Source: Yersinia alsatica
GTDB lineage: Bacteria > Pseudomonadota > Gammaproteobacteria > Enterobacterales > Enterobacteriaceae
Assembly (NCBI RefSeq): GCF_902170305.1
Contig: NZ_CABHWW010000007.1
Location: forward strand, 248,001 to 312,000
Length of the DNA: 64,000 nucleotides
Direction of reading: 5' to 3'
Of this stretch, positions 28,618-39,300 are shown one piece after another; within the stretch, counting starts at the first letter, position 1, and each line of letters opens with the position of its first letter. The notes under the pieces are model-generated. The model ran no database searches. It worked only from the letters and a program-made list of their open reading frames with translations, and had not been told where the DNA came from. Both the position numbers and the translations under genes were made by a program.

Positions 28618-31329
28618 TTAAACATACCCCATCATTTGTAATAATCGCTGTGCTTGCTGCACGGCTTCCTGCCGATGGGCGACCCCCAGCTTTTGATACA
28701 AATTACGGATATGCGTTTTAATGGTGGTGGCCGCCACCTCTAGCTCACCCGCGATTTGATCATTACTGTAGCCAGAGTAAATCAGCCCCAGCACCTGCCA
28801 TTCGCGTTGGGTTAGCGGGCTGGTGCGGATAAGCTCTGGCACTTGTGGGTGAGTAAGCAACTTATCGACGAAGATCTCATCGAAATGGGCGAACTTGTGC
28901 CGATGATGCTGATTAATGTCTTTTAGGATGCGCTGGGCACGATGCTGTTCCAGCTCGGGCAATGCATTTAGCTGAATCAGTTGCCGCAGCTGTTGTGCCA
29001 TTGCTTCACCTTCAATCACAAAGTGGCTAATAAAACCGGTGCGATTGGCTAATGACAGTGACTCAATCAGCGCTTTTTGTGCTTCACTTTTACGTTCGGT
29101 TTGCCAGTAAAGAATGTTACTTAACAATAGATTACGATTAAGGTCACTGGTTAAACGCAAGCGGCGGGCATTTTCATTCAGTTCTTCCAGCACCACTTCT
29201 GCTTCATTATATCGGCCCAACATAATCTGTATCCGGGCAATATTGCGCCACTGGCCCTGCAAAAAGTGGTTATCAGCCATGCCGGGTTTTTCTGCCTGAC
29301 GTAGCCAGTTGGCTGCGGCGACTTTATCTCCGGTCATTTGCCAGTGAATAACCCGTGGTTTATCAGCATTGGTTATCCAGTCGAGATGATACTGGCTGCC
29401 GTGTTGTAGTGCCTCGCAGCGCTGAATATACATATTGGCATTATCCAGATCCCCTCGGGCCAGCGAACATTTTGCCAGCATCGCCAGACACTGTAATTGC
29501 TGCTGTGGCTGGTAGTTGACCAGAATTTCAATACCTTTACGCGCCGCTTCTTCGGCCTCATCTAGTCGCGACCACGACCATAAAATTTGAGAGCGAATAC
29601 GCAGTAAGAATTCATGCATTGGCAACTGCTCAAGATGCTGTTCATGAATCAAATCAAAGGCTTTATCTTGCGTTTCATAGGCGGCTTGCAGGAACCCTTG
29701 CGCAATAAGAATCTCGCTTTGTTGCAATAACGCCCATAAAGCATAGTGATAGGCTTCGTGCCGACGGGCCATTTGCTCAGTTTGTTGCATCATCGGCAGC
29801 GCCCGGCTGAGTTCCCCTTTGCAATGGTGAACTTCCCCAGTCACCGAGGTGGCAACAATCCGGCTGTAAAAATTCGCCATCGGCAGGTACTTGAGGGCAT
29901 CCGTTGCCAGCTTTTCAGCTTCATCCGGCTTACCGGCATTGATAGCGACTTGGGCGCGTAGCGCATCAAACTCTGCGCGTAAAATCTCATCGACAGGAAT
30001 TTTTCGTTCCTGCATGGCTGACTCTGCGCGCTCTAGCAGTGTATTGACCTCGCCATAGCGGTGCTGGCTCTGTGCCAGCCAAGCCTGTAGCAAGGCCAGT
30101 TCAGGGTTTTGCACCAATAGCGAATAGGGCAGGGCGACCAGACATTGTTCCAATAGCGCCAACTCACTGTGATTAAATAGCGTCCAGGCATGTTGCAGTA
30201 AAATATCACGCAGCATGCCGACATCACCCGCGGCCAGTGCGTGATGGATAGCTTCAGCCGGATAACCCAGCGCCATCCAACCCTCAGCTGCCGCATGGTG
30301 TAAATCCGGCAGTTCCAGTGCCAATTCCCATTGGCAGCGCTGGCGCAGGAAAGTGGCAAATAATGGATGGAAACAGAACCATTCGCCACTGTCATCCATT
30401 CGGTGAATAAATAGCCCTTGGCGCTCTAACTCTTCCAGTCGCTGTTGACCATTATCTTCACCGGTCAGACGCACAATCAGAGCATCATTCATAGAACGCA
30501 ATACTGAGCAGCGTAGTAGGAAGGCGCGGTAATCACTATCAACCTGATCCAACACTTCATCGACCAGATAATCCGACAAATGGCTGGCATTCAGTCCGGC
30601 CAGACGTTTTGCCGATTTTTGCGCCGAGGAGTTGGGCTGACGCGAGGAGAGCGCAATCAGTTGCAGGGCGGTCGCCCAGCCTTCAACTTCATCACACAGG
30701 CGGCTGCTATCCCCTTGCTCCAGTGGCACAGGCAGACGGCAGTCGAAAAATTGTTGCGCTTCCTGATGATTAAATGCCAGTTGCTGCATCCCCAACTCTA
30801 ACAGTTGGTCGCGCACCCGCAGGTTAGCAATACCCAGTGGTGGCAAGGTGCGGGACAGCAAGATCAGCGTTAAATTTTCCGGCTGATGGCGCAGGAAGAA
30901 ACGCATAGCTTCATGAATGGCATCATTGGTAATCAGATGAAAATCATCAATGACCAGATAAAGCGGGCCATGCCAATCGGAAAGCTCGATAAATAGTTGT
31001 GCAAACAGCGCAGAAAGGCTGGCGTATTGATGTTTTTGGCTGAGTGCTTCACTTTTACTGCAATGGCCGCCAGTGGCTAATTGTATGGCGGCAATCAGGT
31101 AGGTTGCGAAACGCTCTGGCTGATTGTCGCTTTCATCCAGAGAATACCAACCGAGATTTGATTGATCTGCGGCCCACTGAGCGATTAAGGTGGTTTTGCC
31201 GTACCCAGCCGGGCAATTTATTAATGTCAGACGATAGTTTGCGACACCTGATAACTTAACCAACAAGCGGTCGCGTATCACGGTATTTTGCAGCCGTACC
31301 GGGCGGCTCAGTTTCGATGGAATCAGCAT
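28618..31329 (-). CDS. malT: Maltose regulon activator MalT
   Basis: A 903-residue STAND-class ATP-dependent transcription activator (E. coli MalT is 901). The Walker A loop AGYGKTTL is at about residues 41-48 and the LVIDDFHLI segment fits the Walker B region. A middle superhelical TPR-like domain binds maltotriose, and the C-terminal LuxR-type helix-turn-helix ([20 protein letters not shown], then [19 protein letters not shown]) contacts MalT boxes. It reads divergently from malPQ, as in E. coli. Confidence 0.96.
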   Translation of the reverse strand: MLIPSKLSRPVRLQNTVIRDRLLVKLSGVANYRLTLINCPAGYGKTTLIAQWAADQSNLGWYSLDESDNQPERFATYLIAAIQLATGGHCSKSEALSQKHQYASLSALFAQLFIELSDWHGPLYLVIDDFHLITNDAIHEAMRFFLRHQPENLTLILLSRTLPPLGIANLRVRDQLLELGMQQLAFNHQEAQQFFDCRLPVPLEQGDSSRLCDEVEGWATALQLIALSSRQPNSSAQKSAKRLAGLNASHLSDYLVDEVLDQVDSDYRAFLLRCSVLRSMNDALIVRLTGEDNGQQRLEELERQGLFIHRMDDSGEWFCFHPLFATFLRQRCQWELALELPDLHHAAAEGWMALGYPAEAIHHALAAGDVGMLRDILLQHAWTLFNHSELALLEQCLVALPYSLLVQNPELALLQAWLAQSQHRYGEVNTLLERAESAMQERKIPVDEILRAEFDALRAQVAINAGKPDEAEKLATDALKYLPMANFYSRIVATSVTGEVHHCKGELSRALPMMQQTEQMARRHEAYHYALWALLQQSEILIAQGFLQAAYETQDKAFDLIHEQHLEQLPMHEFLLRIRSQILWSWSRLDEAEEAARKGIEILVNYQPQQQLQCLAMLAKCSLARGDLDNANMYIQRCEALQHGSQYHLDWITNADKPRVIHWQMTGDKVAAANWLRQAEKPGMADNHFLQGQWRNIARIQIMLGRYNEAEVVLEELNENARRLRLTSDLNRNLLLSNILYWQTERKSEAQKALIESLSLANRTGFISHFVIEGEAMAQQLRQLIQLNALPELEQHRAQRILKDINQHHRHKFAHFDEIFVDKLLTHPQVPELIRTSPLTQREWQVLGLIYSGYSNDQIAGELEVAATTIKTHIRNLYQKLGVAHRQEAVQQAQRLLQMMGYV

Positions 31330-31549
31330 GCTGTGTCCGGTTTAAAAGAGATCCGGTGAGAAGACGTCCTGACGATTGATATGTCCATTTGTAGTGAAAT
31401 GTTACAGGCATTCATAAGAGTAATTATTTTTAGCCTCGTAATTAATCAGCACTGCTAAGGTCTGATAACGGCCATATTATTGCAATAGAGTTAATGTTTC
31501 CTATGGCTGTAAGTTGCACCGGATCACAATTTTAGCTACGCCCTGCGAC

Positions 31550-31580
31550 TCATCCCCAGCTAATCCCCTAGCAGGATGAT
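31550..31580 (+). promoter_or_regulatory. Candidate MalT boxes upstream of malP
   Basis: Two copies of ATCCCC (31553-31558 and 31564-31569, reverse orientation of the GGGGAT core) and one GGATGA (31575-31580, direct orientation) cluster 68-98 bases before the malP start. The MalT box consensus is GGGGA(T/G)GAGG, and a similar cluster controls E. coli malPQ. Confidence 0.55.
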
Positions 31581-31647
31581 GCTCTTGTCAGTTCTCATTG
31601 GCAGGATAAGGGTAAAATTACCCCACTCACAGGATAGAGACTTCCCT

Positions 31648-34053
31648 ATGTCACAGCCTATGCTTAAAAAGGACGATTTTCTGGCCGCCCTGACCCGCCA
31701 GTGGCAGCGCTTTGGCTTAACCTCCGCTCAGCAAATGACCCAACACCAATGGTGGGAAGCTGTCAGCGCAGCCTTAGCCGAACAATTGTCGGCTCAGCCA
31801 GCACCAGGTAAAGCCAAAAAAATACAGCGCCATGTTAACTACATTTCGATGGAGTTTTTAATTGGTCGTTTAACGGCAAATAACCTGATTAACCTGGGAT
31901 GGTATGACCAAGTGGAGGCTCTGCTAGCTGAGCAGCAAGTTAATCTCAGTGACCTGCTGGAGCAGGAAACTGACCCGGCATTGGGCAATGGTGGCTTGGG
32001 GCGTCTTGCGGCTTGTTTCCTTGATTCAATGGCGACGGTTGAGCAGCCAGCCACCGGTTATGGCCTGAATTATCAATACGGCCTGTTCCGCCAATCTTTC
32101 AGTGAATGTAAACAGCAAGAAGCGCCAGACAACTGGCAGCGCGAGAGCTACCCGTGGTTCCGGCACAATGCTGCACTGGCTGTTGATGTCGGTTTTGGTG
32201 GCAAGCTGGAGAAACAAGCTGATGGCCGCCAGTTATGGCGTTCGGATTTTACTATTCGCGGTGAAGCTTGGGATTTACCGGTATTGGGCTTTCGCAATGG
32301 TGTCACGCAACCCCTGCGTTTATGGCAAGCCACCCATCAACATCCATTTGATTTAACTAACTTTAATGACGGTAAATTCCTGCTTGCAGAGAAAAATGGT
32401 GTTGAAGCAGAAAAGCTGACCAAAGTGTTGTATCCGAATGACAACCATCTGGCCGGTAAGCGCCTGCGCCTGATGCAGCAATATTTCCAGTGTGCTTGTT
32501 CTGTTGCCGACATCTTGCGTAAGCATCATCTGGCGGGCCGTAAGCTGGCTGAGTTGCCAGACTACGAAGTGATTCAGCTGAATGATACTCACCCAACTAT
32601 CGCTATCCCTGAAATGTTGCGGGTGCTGCTGGATGAGCATCAACTGGATTGGGATGCCGCTTGGGCCATTACCAGCAAAACCTTCGCCTATACTAACCAT
32701 ACCCTGATGCCAGAAGCCCTTGAGTGCTGGGATGAGAGACTGGTCCGCAGCCTGTTGCCTCGCCATTTTGTCATCATCAAGCAGATCAATGCGCAGTTTA
32801 AAAAGTTGGTCGATAAGCAATGGCCGGGAAATGACGAGGTGTGGGCTAAGCTGGCAGTACACCATAACAAGCAAGTGCGCATGGCCAATCTGTGTGTGGT
32901 CAGCGGCTTTGCTGTCAACGGTGTCGCACAGCTGCACTCAGATCTGGTTATCAAAGATCTGTTCCCGGAATACTATCAATTATGGCCAAATAAATTCCAC
33001 AATGTTACTAATGGTATTACCCCGCGCCGCTGGTTGAAGCAATGTAACCCCGCACTTTCTACTTTGATTGATGACACTTTAAAAGTGGAATGGGCGAATA
33101 ATTTAGATGCATTAGCCGGGCTTGAGTCTTTTGCTGAAGATAAGGATTTTTGCCAACGCTATCAGCAGATTAAATATGACAACAAAGTTAAGCTCGCTGA
33201 ATATGTTCAACGTGTTATGGGGATCACCATTAACCCGAATGCCATCTTTGATGTGCAGATTAAGCGGTTGCATGAATATAAGCGTCAGCATTTGAATCTG
33301 TTGCATATTCTTTCGCTGTATCGCCAGATTCGTGACAATCCGCAGCTGGATATTGCACCGCGCGTATTCCTGTTTGGTGCGAAAGCAGCGCCGGGTTACT
33401 ATTTAGCCAAGAACATTATTTATGCTATTAATCAGGCGGCTGAGAAGATCAATAACGATCCGATCGTGAAAGATCGTCTAAAGGTGGTCTTTATCCCTGA
33501 CTACCGGGTTTCAGTCGCAGAATTAATGATCCCAGCGGCCGATGTGTCCGAGCAGATTTCGACCGCCGGTAAAGAAGCCTCTGGTACTGGTAACATGAAA
33601 TTAGCACTGAATGGCGCATTGACGGTGGGTACCTTAGACGGTGCTAACGTAGAAATTGCTGAGCAGGTGGGGGACGAGAATATCTTTATTTTCGGCAACA
33701 CGGTTGAGCAAGTAAAAGCTATTCTGGCGAAAGGTTATAAGCCACAAAAATACCTGAAAACTGATGCACACCTGAAAAGTATTCTGGATGAGTTAGCCAG
33801 TGGGGCGTTCAGCGATGGTGATAAACATGCCTTTGACATGATGTTGCATAGCTTGCTGGAAGGGGGTGACCCTTATCTGGTACTGGCTGATTTTGCTTCA
33901 TATTGTCAGGCGCAGAAACAAATCGATGCCCTGTATCGCGATAAAGACGAATGGACCCGCCGTACCATTCTTAACACTGCACGGGTAGGAATGTTCAGTT
34001 CTGACCGTTCAATTCGTGATTACCAACAGCGAATCTGGCAAGCCAAACGTTAA
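31648..34053 (+). CDS. malP: Maltodextrin phosphorylase MalP
   Basis: An 801-residue GT35 phosphorylase that releases glucose-1-phosphate from maltodextrins. The pyridoxal-phosphate Lys is in [19 protein letters not shown] and the [20 protein letters not shown] motif is intact. The frame is open from 31576, but the ATG at 31648 ([15 protein letters not shown]) matches the E. coli MalP start. Compared with GlgP at 20091 it is shorter and has the MalP-type N-terminus ([15 protein letters not shown]). malQ follows after 12 bases. Confidence 0.96.
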   Translation: MSQPMLKKDDFLAALTRQWQRFGLTSAQQMTQHQWWEAVSAALAEQLSAQPAPGKAKKIQRHVNYISMEFLIGRLTANNLINLGWYDQVEALLAEQQVNLSDLLEQETDPALGNGGLGRLAACFLDSMATVEQPATGYGLNYQYGLFRQSFSECKQQEAPDNWQRESYPWFRHNAALAVDVGFGGKLEKQADGRQLWRSDFTIRGEAWDLPVLGFRNGVTQPLRLWQATHQHPFDLTNFNDGKFLLAEKNGVEAEKLTKVLYPNDNHLAGKRLRLMQQYFQCACSVADILRKHHLAGRKLAELPDYEVIQLNDTHPTIAIPEMLRVLLDEHQLDWDAAWAITSKTFAYTNHTLMPEALECWDERLVRSLLPRHFVIIKQINAQFKKLVDKQWPGNDEVWAKLAVHHNKQVRMANLCVVSGFAVNGVAQLHSDLVIKDLFPEYYQLWPNKFHNVTNGITPRRWLKQCNPALSTLIDDTLKVEWANNLDALAGLESFAEDKDFCQRYQQIKYDNKVKLAEYVQRVMGITINPNAIFDVQIKRLHEYKRQHLNLLHILSLYRQIRDNPQLDIAPRVFLFGAKAAPGYYLAKNIIYAINQAAEKINNDPIVKDRLKVVFIPDYRVSVAELMIPAADVSEQISTAGKEASGTGNMKLALNGALTVGTLDGANVEIAEQVGDENIFIFGNTVEQVKAILAKGYKPQKYLKTDAHLKSILDELASGAFSDGDKHAFDMMLHSLLEGGDPYLVLADFASYCQAQKQIDALYRDKDEWTRRTILNTARVGMFSSDRSIRDYQQRIWQAKR

Positions 34054-34065
34054 GGAGAAGACTGC

Positions 34066-36162
34066 ATGGATCGTAAATCGCTCGATCAAGCAGCGACACT
34101 GGCAGGGATATCCGCCAGCTATATTAATGCGCATGGTAAGCCGCAAGCTATTTTGCCGGAAACCAAGCAGCAATTATTGGCGGCGATGGGGCGCTTGAAT
34201 GTGCTCCATGATACTCAGACAGAAAAAGCACCATTACCGGTAGTGAAAGTCTTTACTTTTGGCAGCCCGATGCAGTTACCAATGGCGGGTTCGGGTGATT
34301 ATCACTGGCAGTTGCAGACTGAAAAAGGTGATTTACATCAAGGGCGTATCAGTGCGAAAAAAACGCTGACACTGCCAGCATCCTTACCACAAGGTTATCA
34401 CCGTTTAGTGTTGGAGCAGGGCTTACAACAGTGGCAATGTTCGGTTATCGTCGCCCCGAAACGTTGCTATGAGCCAGATGCACTGCTGGCAGGGAAAAAG
34501 CTGTGGGGAGCTTGCGTGCAGCTCTATACCCTGCGCTCAGAACACAACTGGGGGATTGGTGACTTTGGCGACTTAAACCAGATGCTGGAACAGGTCGGAG
34601 AGCGTGGCGGTGCTTTTATCGGGCTTAACCCGATTCACGCGCTGTATCCGGCCAATCCACAAAGTGCCAGCCCTTATAGCCCGTCATCAAGGCGCTGGCT
34701 GAATGTGATTTATATCGACGTAAATAGCGTGGATGAATTTCAACACAGTGAAGCCGCGCAGCTCTGGTGGCATCAGCCTGAGACTCAAGGTGTGCTGGCC
34801 AATATTCGGGCCAGTGACTGGGTCGATTATCCGCAGGTTATGCAACTCAAATTAACGGCTTTACGTTTGGCATTCCCGCTGTTTACTGCCCGTAAAGCAA
34901 AAGATGCACGGGTGCTGGCATTTCATAAGTTTGTTGAGCAAGGGGGCACGAGCCTGCATCAACAAGCCGCTTTTGATGCCTTGCATGCTCATTTGAGCAA
35001 AAATGACCCGATGATGTGGGGCTGGCCGGTGTGGCCGGAAAAATATCGTGACGGGCATAGCAGTGCAGTGGCTGAATTTTGCCGTGAATATGCTGATGAA
35101 GTGAATTTCTATCTGTGGTTGCAGTGGCTGGCCGCCAGCCAGTTTGATGATTGCTTCCGCGCCAGTCAGGCACGAAAAATGCCACTGGGTTTGTATCGTG
35201 ATTTGGCGGTGGGTGTGGCGGAAGGTGGCGCTGAAACCTGGTGTGACCGCGAGCTGTATTGCCTTAAAGCGTCCGTGGGTGCGCCGCCTGATATTTTAGG
35301 GCCGCTGGGCCAGAACTGGGGCTTGCCACCGATGGACCCTCACGTCATGGTCGCTCGTGCTTATCAGCCTTTCATTGATTTGCTGCGCGCCAACATGACC
35401 AGTTGCGGAGCTCTGCGCATTGACCATGTGATGGCGGTATTGCGCTTATGGTGGATTCCCTATGGGCAAACTGCCGACCAGGGAGCCTATGTCAAATATC
35501 CGGTGGATGATTTGCTGGCGATACTGGCTCTGGAGAGTCAGCGTCATCACTGCATGGTGATTGGCGAAGATTTGGGCACGGTTCCGGTAGAGATTGTTGG
35601 CAAGTTGCGCGACAGTGGGGTGTATTCCTACAAGGTGCTCTATTTCGAGCATGACAGTGAGAATACCTTCCGTGCACCGCAATCTTATCCGGTACAGGCG
35701 ATGGCAACCATCACCACCCATGACCTGCCGACACTGCGCGGTTATTGGCAAAGTGATGATTTGACGTTGGGGAATAAGCTGGGGTTATATCCAGACCAAC
35801 AGATATTGAAGCAGCTTTATCTTGATAGAGAACGGGCGAAGCAAGGCTTGCTGGAAGGGCTGCATCATTATGATTGCGTGCCGAAGAAAGTGGGCCATAA
35901 GGCGTCGTTGCTGGCAATGAGCCCGGTTCTTAACCGCGGATTGCAACGTTATGTTGCAGATAGCGCCAGCGCACTACTGGGCTTGCAGCCGGAAGATTGG
36001 CTGGACATGGCAGCGCCGGTCAATATTCCCGGAACCAGTGATGAATACCCAAACTGGCGGCGTAAGCTGACGGCAACATTGGAAGAGATGTTTGCTGACA
36101 GCCAGGTTAATCGCTTATTGAAAGATTTGGATAAGCGGCGCAAGAACGTTTCGGCTGGGTAA
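34066..36162 (+). CDS. malQ: 4-alpha-glucanotransferase (amylomaltase)
   Basis: A 698-residue GH77 enzyme that disproportionates maltodextrins, supplying MalP with longer chains and releasing glucose. The catalytic nucleophile is in GALRIDHVMAVLRLWW and the acid Glu in MVIGEDLGTVPVEI; the NPIHALYPANPQSASPYSPS motif is a family hallmark. AAGGAG lies upstream of the ATG at the end of malP, indicating a malPQ operon under MalT control. A terminator follows. Confidence 0.96.
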   Translation: MDRKSLDQAATLAGISASYINAHGKPQAILPETKQQLLAAMGRLNVLHDTQTEKAPLPVVKVFTFGSPMQLPMAGSGDYHWQLQTEKGDLHQGRISAKKTLTLPASLPQGYHRLVLEQGLQQWQCSVIVAPKRCYEPDALLAGKKLWGACVQLYTLRSEHNWGIGDFGDLNQMLEQVGERGGAFIGLNPIHALYPANPQSASPYSPSSRRWLNVIYIDVNSVDEFQHSEAAQLWWHQPETQGVLANIRASDWVDYPQVMQLKLTALRLAFPLFTARKAKDARVLAFHKFVEQGGTSLHQQAAFDALHAHLSKNDPMMWGWPVWPEKYRDGHSSAVAEFCREYADEVNFYLWLQWLAASQFDDCFRASQARKMPLGLYRDLAVGVAEGGAETWCDRELYCLKASVGAPPDILGPLGQNWGLPPMDPHVMVARAYQPFIDLLRANMTSCGALRIDHVMAVLRLWWIPYGQTADQGAYVKYPVDDLLAILALESQRHHCMVIGEDLGTVPVEIVGKLRDSGVYSYKVLYFEHDSENTFRAPQSYPVQAMATITTHDLPTLRGYWQSDDLTLGNKLGLYPDQQILKQLYLDRERAKQGLLEGLHHYDCVPKKVGHKASLLAMSPVLNRGLQRYVADSASALLGLQPEDWLDMAAPVNIPGTSDEYPNWRRKLTATLEEMFADSQVNRLLKDLDKRRKNVSAG

Positions 36163-36190
36163 TATTGGCCTGATTTTTGATTAACAAGTG

Positions 36191-36228
36191 AAAGGGGAAT
36201 CGCACTTAGCGGCGCTTCCCCTTTGTTT
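36191..36228 (+). terminator. Terminator after malQ
   Basis: AAAGGGGAA (36191-36199) and TTCCCCTTT (36216-36224) form a 9-bp stem, followed by GTTTTG. It ends the malPQ unit. Confidence 0.8.
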
Positions 36229-36253
36229 TGCATCTCATCTTGTCAGCCAAAAG

Positions 36254-36628
36254 AGATTAGCCAAAGTCATTGGTGTTACAGCAAGGCAGCCAGCGAACAA
36301 ATCCCGATGAGCTGACTCAAGTCAGTGATTCGGGTGCGTGAGTGCAGCTAACACCGCTGTCGCCAAGTCAGAAGAAAGAGATTAGCCAAAGTCATTGGTG
36401 TTACAGCAAGGCAGCCAGCGAGCAAATCCCGATGAGCTGACACTGGTCAGTGATTCGGGTGCGCGAGTGCAGTTAACACCGCTGTCGCCAAGTCAGAAGA
36501 AAGAGATTAGCCAAAGTCATTGGTGTTACAGCAAGGCAGCCAGCGAGCAAATCCCGATGAGCTGACACAGGTCAGTGATTCGGGTGCGTGAGTGCAGCTA
36601 ACACCGCTGTAACGCCAAGGACGAAGGC
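36254..36628. repeat. Three tandem ERIC-like units of 125 bp
   Basis: The segment beginning AGATTAGCCAAAGTCATTGG recurs at 36254, 36379 and 36504, an exact 125-base period, and the copies are nearly identical. Each has ERIC-type features: AAATCCCGATGAGCTGA, GTCAGTGATTCGGGTGCG and AGTGCAG. Only the last copy has the matching 3' terminus (GCTGTAACGCCAAGGACGAA), whose reverse complement pairs with the 5' end AGCC...TTGGTGTTACAGC; the first two end in GCTGTCGCCAAGTCAGAAGA. The array lies between convergent malQ and nfuA. Confidence 0.93.
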
Positions 36629-36634
36629 TAATAA

Positions 36635-37210
36635 TTAGTAGTAAGAGTGCTCGCCACGCTGATGCTCGGTCAAATCTCTCACACCCTTCAATTCTGGGAA
36701 TTTCTGCAACAGCTCTTTCTCGATGCCTTCTTTCAGGGTCACATCGACCATGGAGCAACCGTTACAACCGCCACCAAATTGCAGGATAGCCAACGCATCT
36801 GGCGTGATTTCCATCAAGGTGACACGACCGCCGTGGCCCGCCAATTGTGGGTTAATCTGCGATTGCAGAACATACTCAACCCGCTCCATCAGCGGTGCAT
36901 TGTCGTCCACTTTGCGCATTTTGGCATTCGGGGCTTTCAGGGTGAGCTGAGAACCTAGCTGGTCAGTCACGAAGTCAATTTCAGCGTCTTCCAGATAAGG
37001 GACACTGAGTTCATCGACATAGGCCGACAACTGCTCAAACTTCAGTTCGGTATCTGTTGCTTCAACAGCATCCGGTGGGCAATAAGACACACCGCATTCA
37101 GCGGTTGGCGTACCGGGGTTGATAACAAATACGCGGATTTGGGTGCCTTCTTCTTGGTTTGCCAACAGTTTGGCAAAATGAGATTGTGCTGCGTCTGTTA
37201 TTGTGATCAT
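36635..37210 (-). CDS. nfuA: Fe-S biogenesis protein NfuA
   Basis: A 191-residue Fe-S carrier, the same length as E. coli NfuA. The N-terminal degenerate A-type domain ([20 protein letters not shown]) is fused to a C-terminal Nfu domain with the cluster-binding CxxC in [20 protein letters not shown] (about Cys149/Cys152). It delivers [4Fe-4S] clusters to targets, especially under oxidative stress and iron limitation. It lies downstream of gntX; a possible promoter with TATTATAA on the minus strand is in the 59-bp gap. Confidence 0.96.
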   Translation of the reverse strand: MITITDAAQSHFAKLLANQEEGTQIRVFVINPGTPTAECGVSYCPPDAVEATDTELKFEQLSAYVDELSVPYLEDAEIDFVTDQLGSQLTLKAPNAKMRKVDDNAPLMERVEYVLQSQINPQLAGHGGRVTLMEITPDALAILQFGGGCNGCSMVDVTLKEGIEKELLQKFPELKGVRDLTEHQRGEHSYY

Positions 37211-37269
37211 GGCATCTGCTCAATAGTTGACTATTCTTGTCGGTTATAATACGCCCATTGTTAGGGTGA

Positions 37270-37953
37270 CTACAAGGTTCGGCAGATACACCAAACCTGT
37301 AATGAGGCAATCCCCTGAGCCCATAGTAGCTTGGCGATCTCATTCAGTGTACTGCCAGTGGTCACGACATCATCTAGCAGAGCAATATGTTGGCCGCGAA
37401 CGGTCTCCATACAGCGAAATGCTCCACGCATATTTTTACGTCGTGCGGCGGCAGTCAATTGCTGCTGGGCGGGTGTTGCACGAATGCGTTGTAAGGTCAT
37501 ATTGCTATAGTGACAGCCAAGCCAGTGTGCCAGTGGCCGAGCTAACAGATCTGTCTGGTTATAGCCACGCCGCCAGCAACGCCAGCGGTGGAGCGGCACA
37601 CTGATGATTCTGTCCGGTTTGATGACCTTGTCCATGCGCCAGTTATCGAGCCAGCGCAGTAATAATAAACGTGCCAGTACCGGTGCCAGTGGGGCTACGC
37701 CGCTAAATTTTAACCGTTTTATCAACTGATTCAATGGGGGCGCGTAATCGCTAACAAAAGTGATGCTACTCCAAGGCGGTGGGTTGCTAAGGCAGCGGCC
37801 ACAAAGCAAAACACGGTTATGACTCGGCAAGCCGCAGCAAGGGCAGCAGGGCGGCAATGGGGGCAGATGGCGGCGGCAGTAGCAACAAATACCGTGCTTT
37901 GGGTGATATAACGGCTGCTGGCATAGCCAACACTGGCTGACGATTGTTAGCAT
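37270..37953 (-). CDS. gntX: ComF/GntX family protein (phosphoribosyltransferase fold)
   Basis: A 227-residue protein equal in length to E. coli GntX (YhgH). An N-terminal zinc-finger-like region has several Cys pairs (CWLCQQ, CCYCRR, CPCCGLP, CGRC), followed by a phosphoribosyltransferase domain with the signature ALLDDVVTTGSTLNE. The frame extends to 38127, which would overlap bioH, but the ATG at 37953 (MLTIVSQ) matches E. coli and has AAGGAAG at proper spacing; a second ATG lies at 37959. E. coli GntX has been linked to gluconate use and, as a ComF homologue, to use of DNA as a nutrient. Confidence 0.9.
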   Translation of the reverse strand: MLTIVSQCWLCQQPLYHPKHGICCYCRRHLPPLPPCCPCCGLPSHNRVLLCGRCLSNPPPWSSITFVSDYAPPLNQLIKRLKFSGVAPLAPVLARLLLLRWLDNWRMDKVIKPDRIISVPLHRWRCWRRGYNQTDLLARPLAHWLGCHYSNMTLQRIRATPAQQQLTAAARRKNMRGAFRCMETVRGQHIALLDDVVTTGSTLNEIAKLLWAQGIASLQVWCICRTL

Positions 37954-37998
37954 AGACATCTTCCTTGATGAAGGGCTAAGGCGACAGGATACTAACGC

Positions 37999-38775
37999 AT
38001 GAAACAACTTTATTGGAACATCTGCGGCGAAGGCAGTCGCGATCTTGTGTTGCTGCACGGATGGGGGTTGAATGCGGGGGTATGGCATTGCATAATTGAC
38101 AGACTTGCGCCGCATTTTCGCCTGCACTTAGTCGACCTCCCCGGCTATGGGCGCAGTAAAGGCTTCTCTGCGATGTCGTTGACTGACATGGCCGACATCG
38201 TATTACAGCAAGCGCCACCACAGGCTTTGTGGCTGGGCTGGTCGATGGGCGGGTTAGTGGCCAGTCAGATAGCCTTAAGTCACCCAGAACGTGTTCAGGG
38301 GCTGATAACGGTCTCTTCTTCACCGTGTTTTACTGCTCATGCTGAGTGGCCGGGGATTCGGCCAGAAGTGTTGGCTGGGTTCGAGCAACAACTCAGTGAG
38401 GATTTCCAGCGCACGGTAGAGCGTTTTTTGGCATTACAAACGCTGGGCACCGAAAGCGCACGTCAGGATGCTCGCCTGTTGAAAGCCGTGGTGCTGCAAC
38501 ATCAAATGCCGGAAGTCGATGTCTTGACCGGCGGGCTGGAAATTTTGCGCACGGCTGATTTACGCCAGGGTCTGGCAACATGCACAGTCCCCTTCTTGCG
38601 AATTTATGGTTATCTGGATGGATTAGTCCCGCGCAAAGTAGCTTCATTGTTAGACAGTGCATGGCCAGAGACTCAGTCCGTCGTGATGAAAGGCGCGGCC
38701 CATGCTCCCTTTGTTTCCCATCCGGATGATTTTTCAAAATTAATTTTAGATTTCTCGCAACAGAATCAAGCCTGA
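37999..38775 (+). CDS. bioH: Pimeloyl-[ACP] methyl ester carboxylesterase BioH
   Basis: A 258-residue alpha/beta hydrolase. The nucleophile Ser82 is in [16 protein letters not shown], the Asp is in [13 protein letters not shown] and the His in [12 protein letters not shown]. BioH removes the methyl ester from pimeloyl-ACP to close the first phase of biotin synthesis. The oxyanion region [13 protein letters not shown] is intact. It is divergent from gntX, 45 bases away, as in E. coli. Confidence 0.96.
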   Translation: MKQLYWNICGEGSRDLVLLHGWGLNAGVWHCIIDRLAPHFRLHLVDLPGYGRSKGFSAMSLTDMADIVLQQAPPQALWLGWSMGGLVASQIALSHPERVQGLITVSSSPCFTAHAEWPGIRPEVLAGFEQQLSEDFQRTVERFLALQTLGTESARQDARLLKAVVLQHQMPEVDVLTGGLEILRTADLRQGLATCTVPFLRIYGYLDGLVPRKVASLLDSAWPETQSVVMKGAAHAPFVSHPDDFSKLILDFSQQNQA

Positions 38776-38939
38776 TACCTGCTGTTCAGTATTTTCTGGG
38801 GTGTGTACCAAAAGTAAGAAAACGCTGAAAAAGATAAAGTGGATGAATTTAATCGGCTATTAAATGGCTAATTATTAAATTTGTTTAATAATTAAGATGG
38901 CTTTACACACATTATCCATTTATTTGAGAGGTACTTGGC

Positions 38940-39203
38940 ATGACTTTATTAAAAAATCTGGCAGTCGCTCTGGTGGTGTCGGGCGTTTCTTTTGGCGCAA
39001 TGGCGGCAAAAGAAATTACCAAAGAAGAAGCAAAAAACTATGAAAAAATTGGCACAATAACGACTTCAGGTGAAGCTACATCGCCAATGGACGTGAAAGA
39101 AGAGCTATCAAAAATGGCGGATGAAAAAGGCGGTAAGTATTATGTAATTATCGCTGAGCGTGAGAAGAAGAAATTTGATGCCGATGCGGATGTCTATAAA
39201 TAA
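38940..39203 (+). CDS. Small secreted DUF1471 (YdgH/BhsA/McbA family) protein
   Basis: An 87-residue protein with a clear signal peptide (MTLLKNLAVALVVSGVSFGA, cut after AMA at about residue 22). The mature part has the YhcN/BhsA-type fold signature: ITKEEAKNYEKIGTITTSGE near the start, then KGGKYYVIIAERE. Family members such as YhcN, BhsA and McbA are small periplasmic or surface proteins induced by acid, peroxide or metals and affecting biofilm. It stands alone between bioH and feoC, with a GAGAGG site before the ATG and a strong terminator after. The exact role is unknown. Confidence 0.85.
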   Translation: MTLLKNLAVALVVSGVSFGAMAAKEITKEEAKNYEKIGTITTSGEATSPMDVKEELSKMADEKGGKYYVIIAEREKKKFDADADVYK

Positions 39204-39260
39204 GCATTCGTTTTTACCTAGCGTGGCTAGGGTCACACCAATGATAAGTAAGATAAATAT

Positions 39261-39286
39261 AAAGAGATGCTCAACGCATCTCTTTT
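39261..39286. terminator. Terminator between the DUF1471 gene and feoC
   Basis: AAAGAGATGC (39261-39270) and GCATCTCTTT (39276-39285) form a perfect 10-bp stem with a 5-nt loop TCAAC. Flanking A and T residues are suitable for both convergent genes. Confidence 0.9.
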
Positions 39287-39300
39287 CCGTTTTAATGAGG

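Noticed and set aside
31520-31541. CRP site upstream of malP
   Set aside because: Only one half (TCACA) matches; the other half has two of five bases, too weak to call.
32353-32937. 194-codon minus-strand frame opposite malP
   Set aside because: Antisense shadow of malP. A similar shadow occurs opposite the paralogous part of glgP, as expected from shared codon pattern.
36254-36628. Possible CRISPR array
   Set aside because: The repeats are 125 bp, contiguous and without unique spacers, and carry ERIC-type ends; no cas genes are present.
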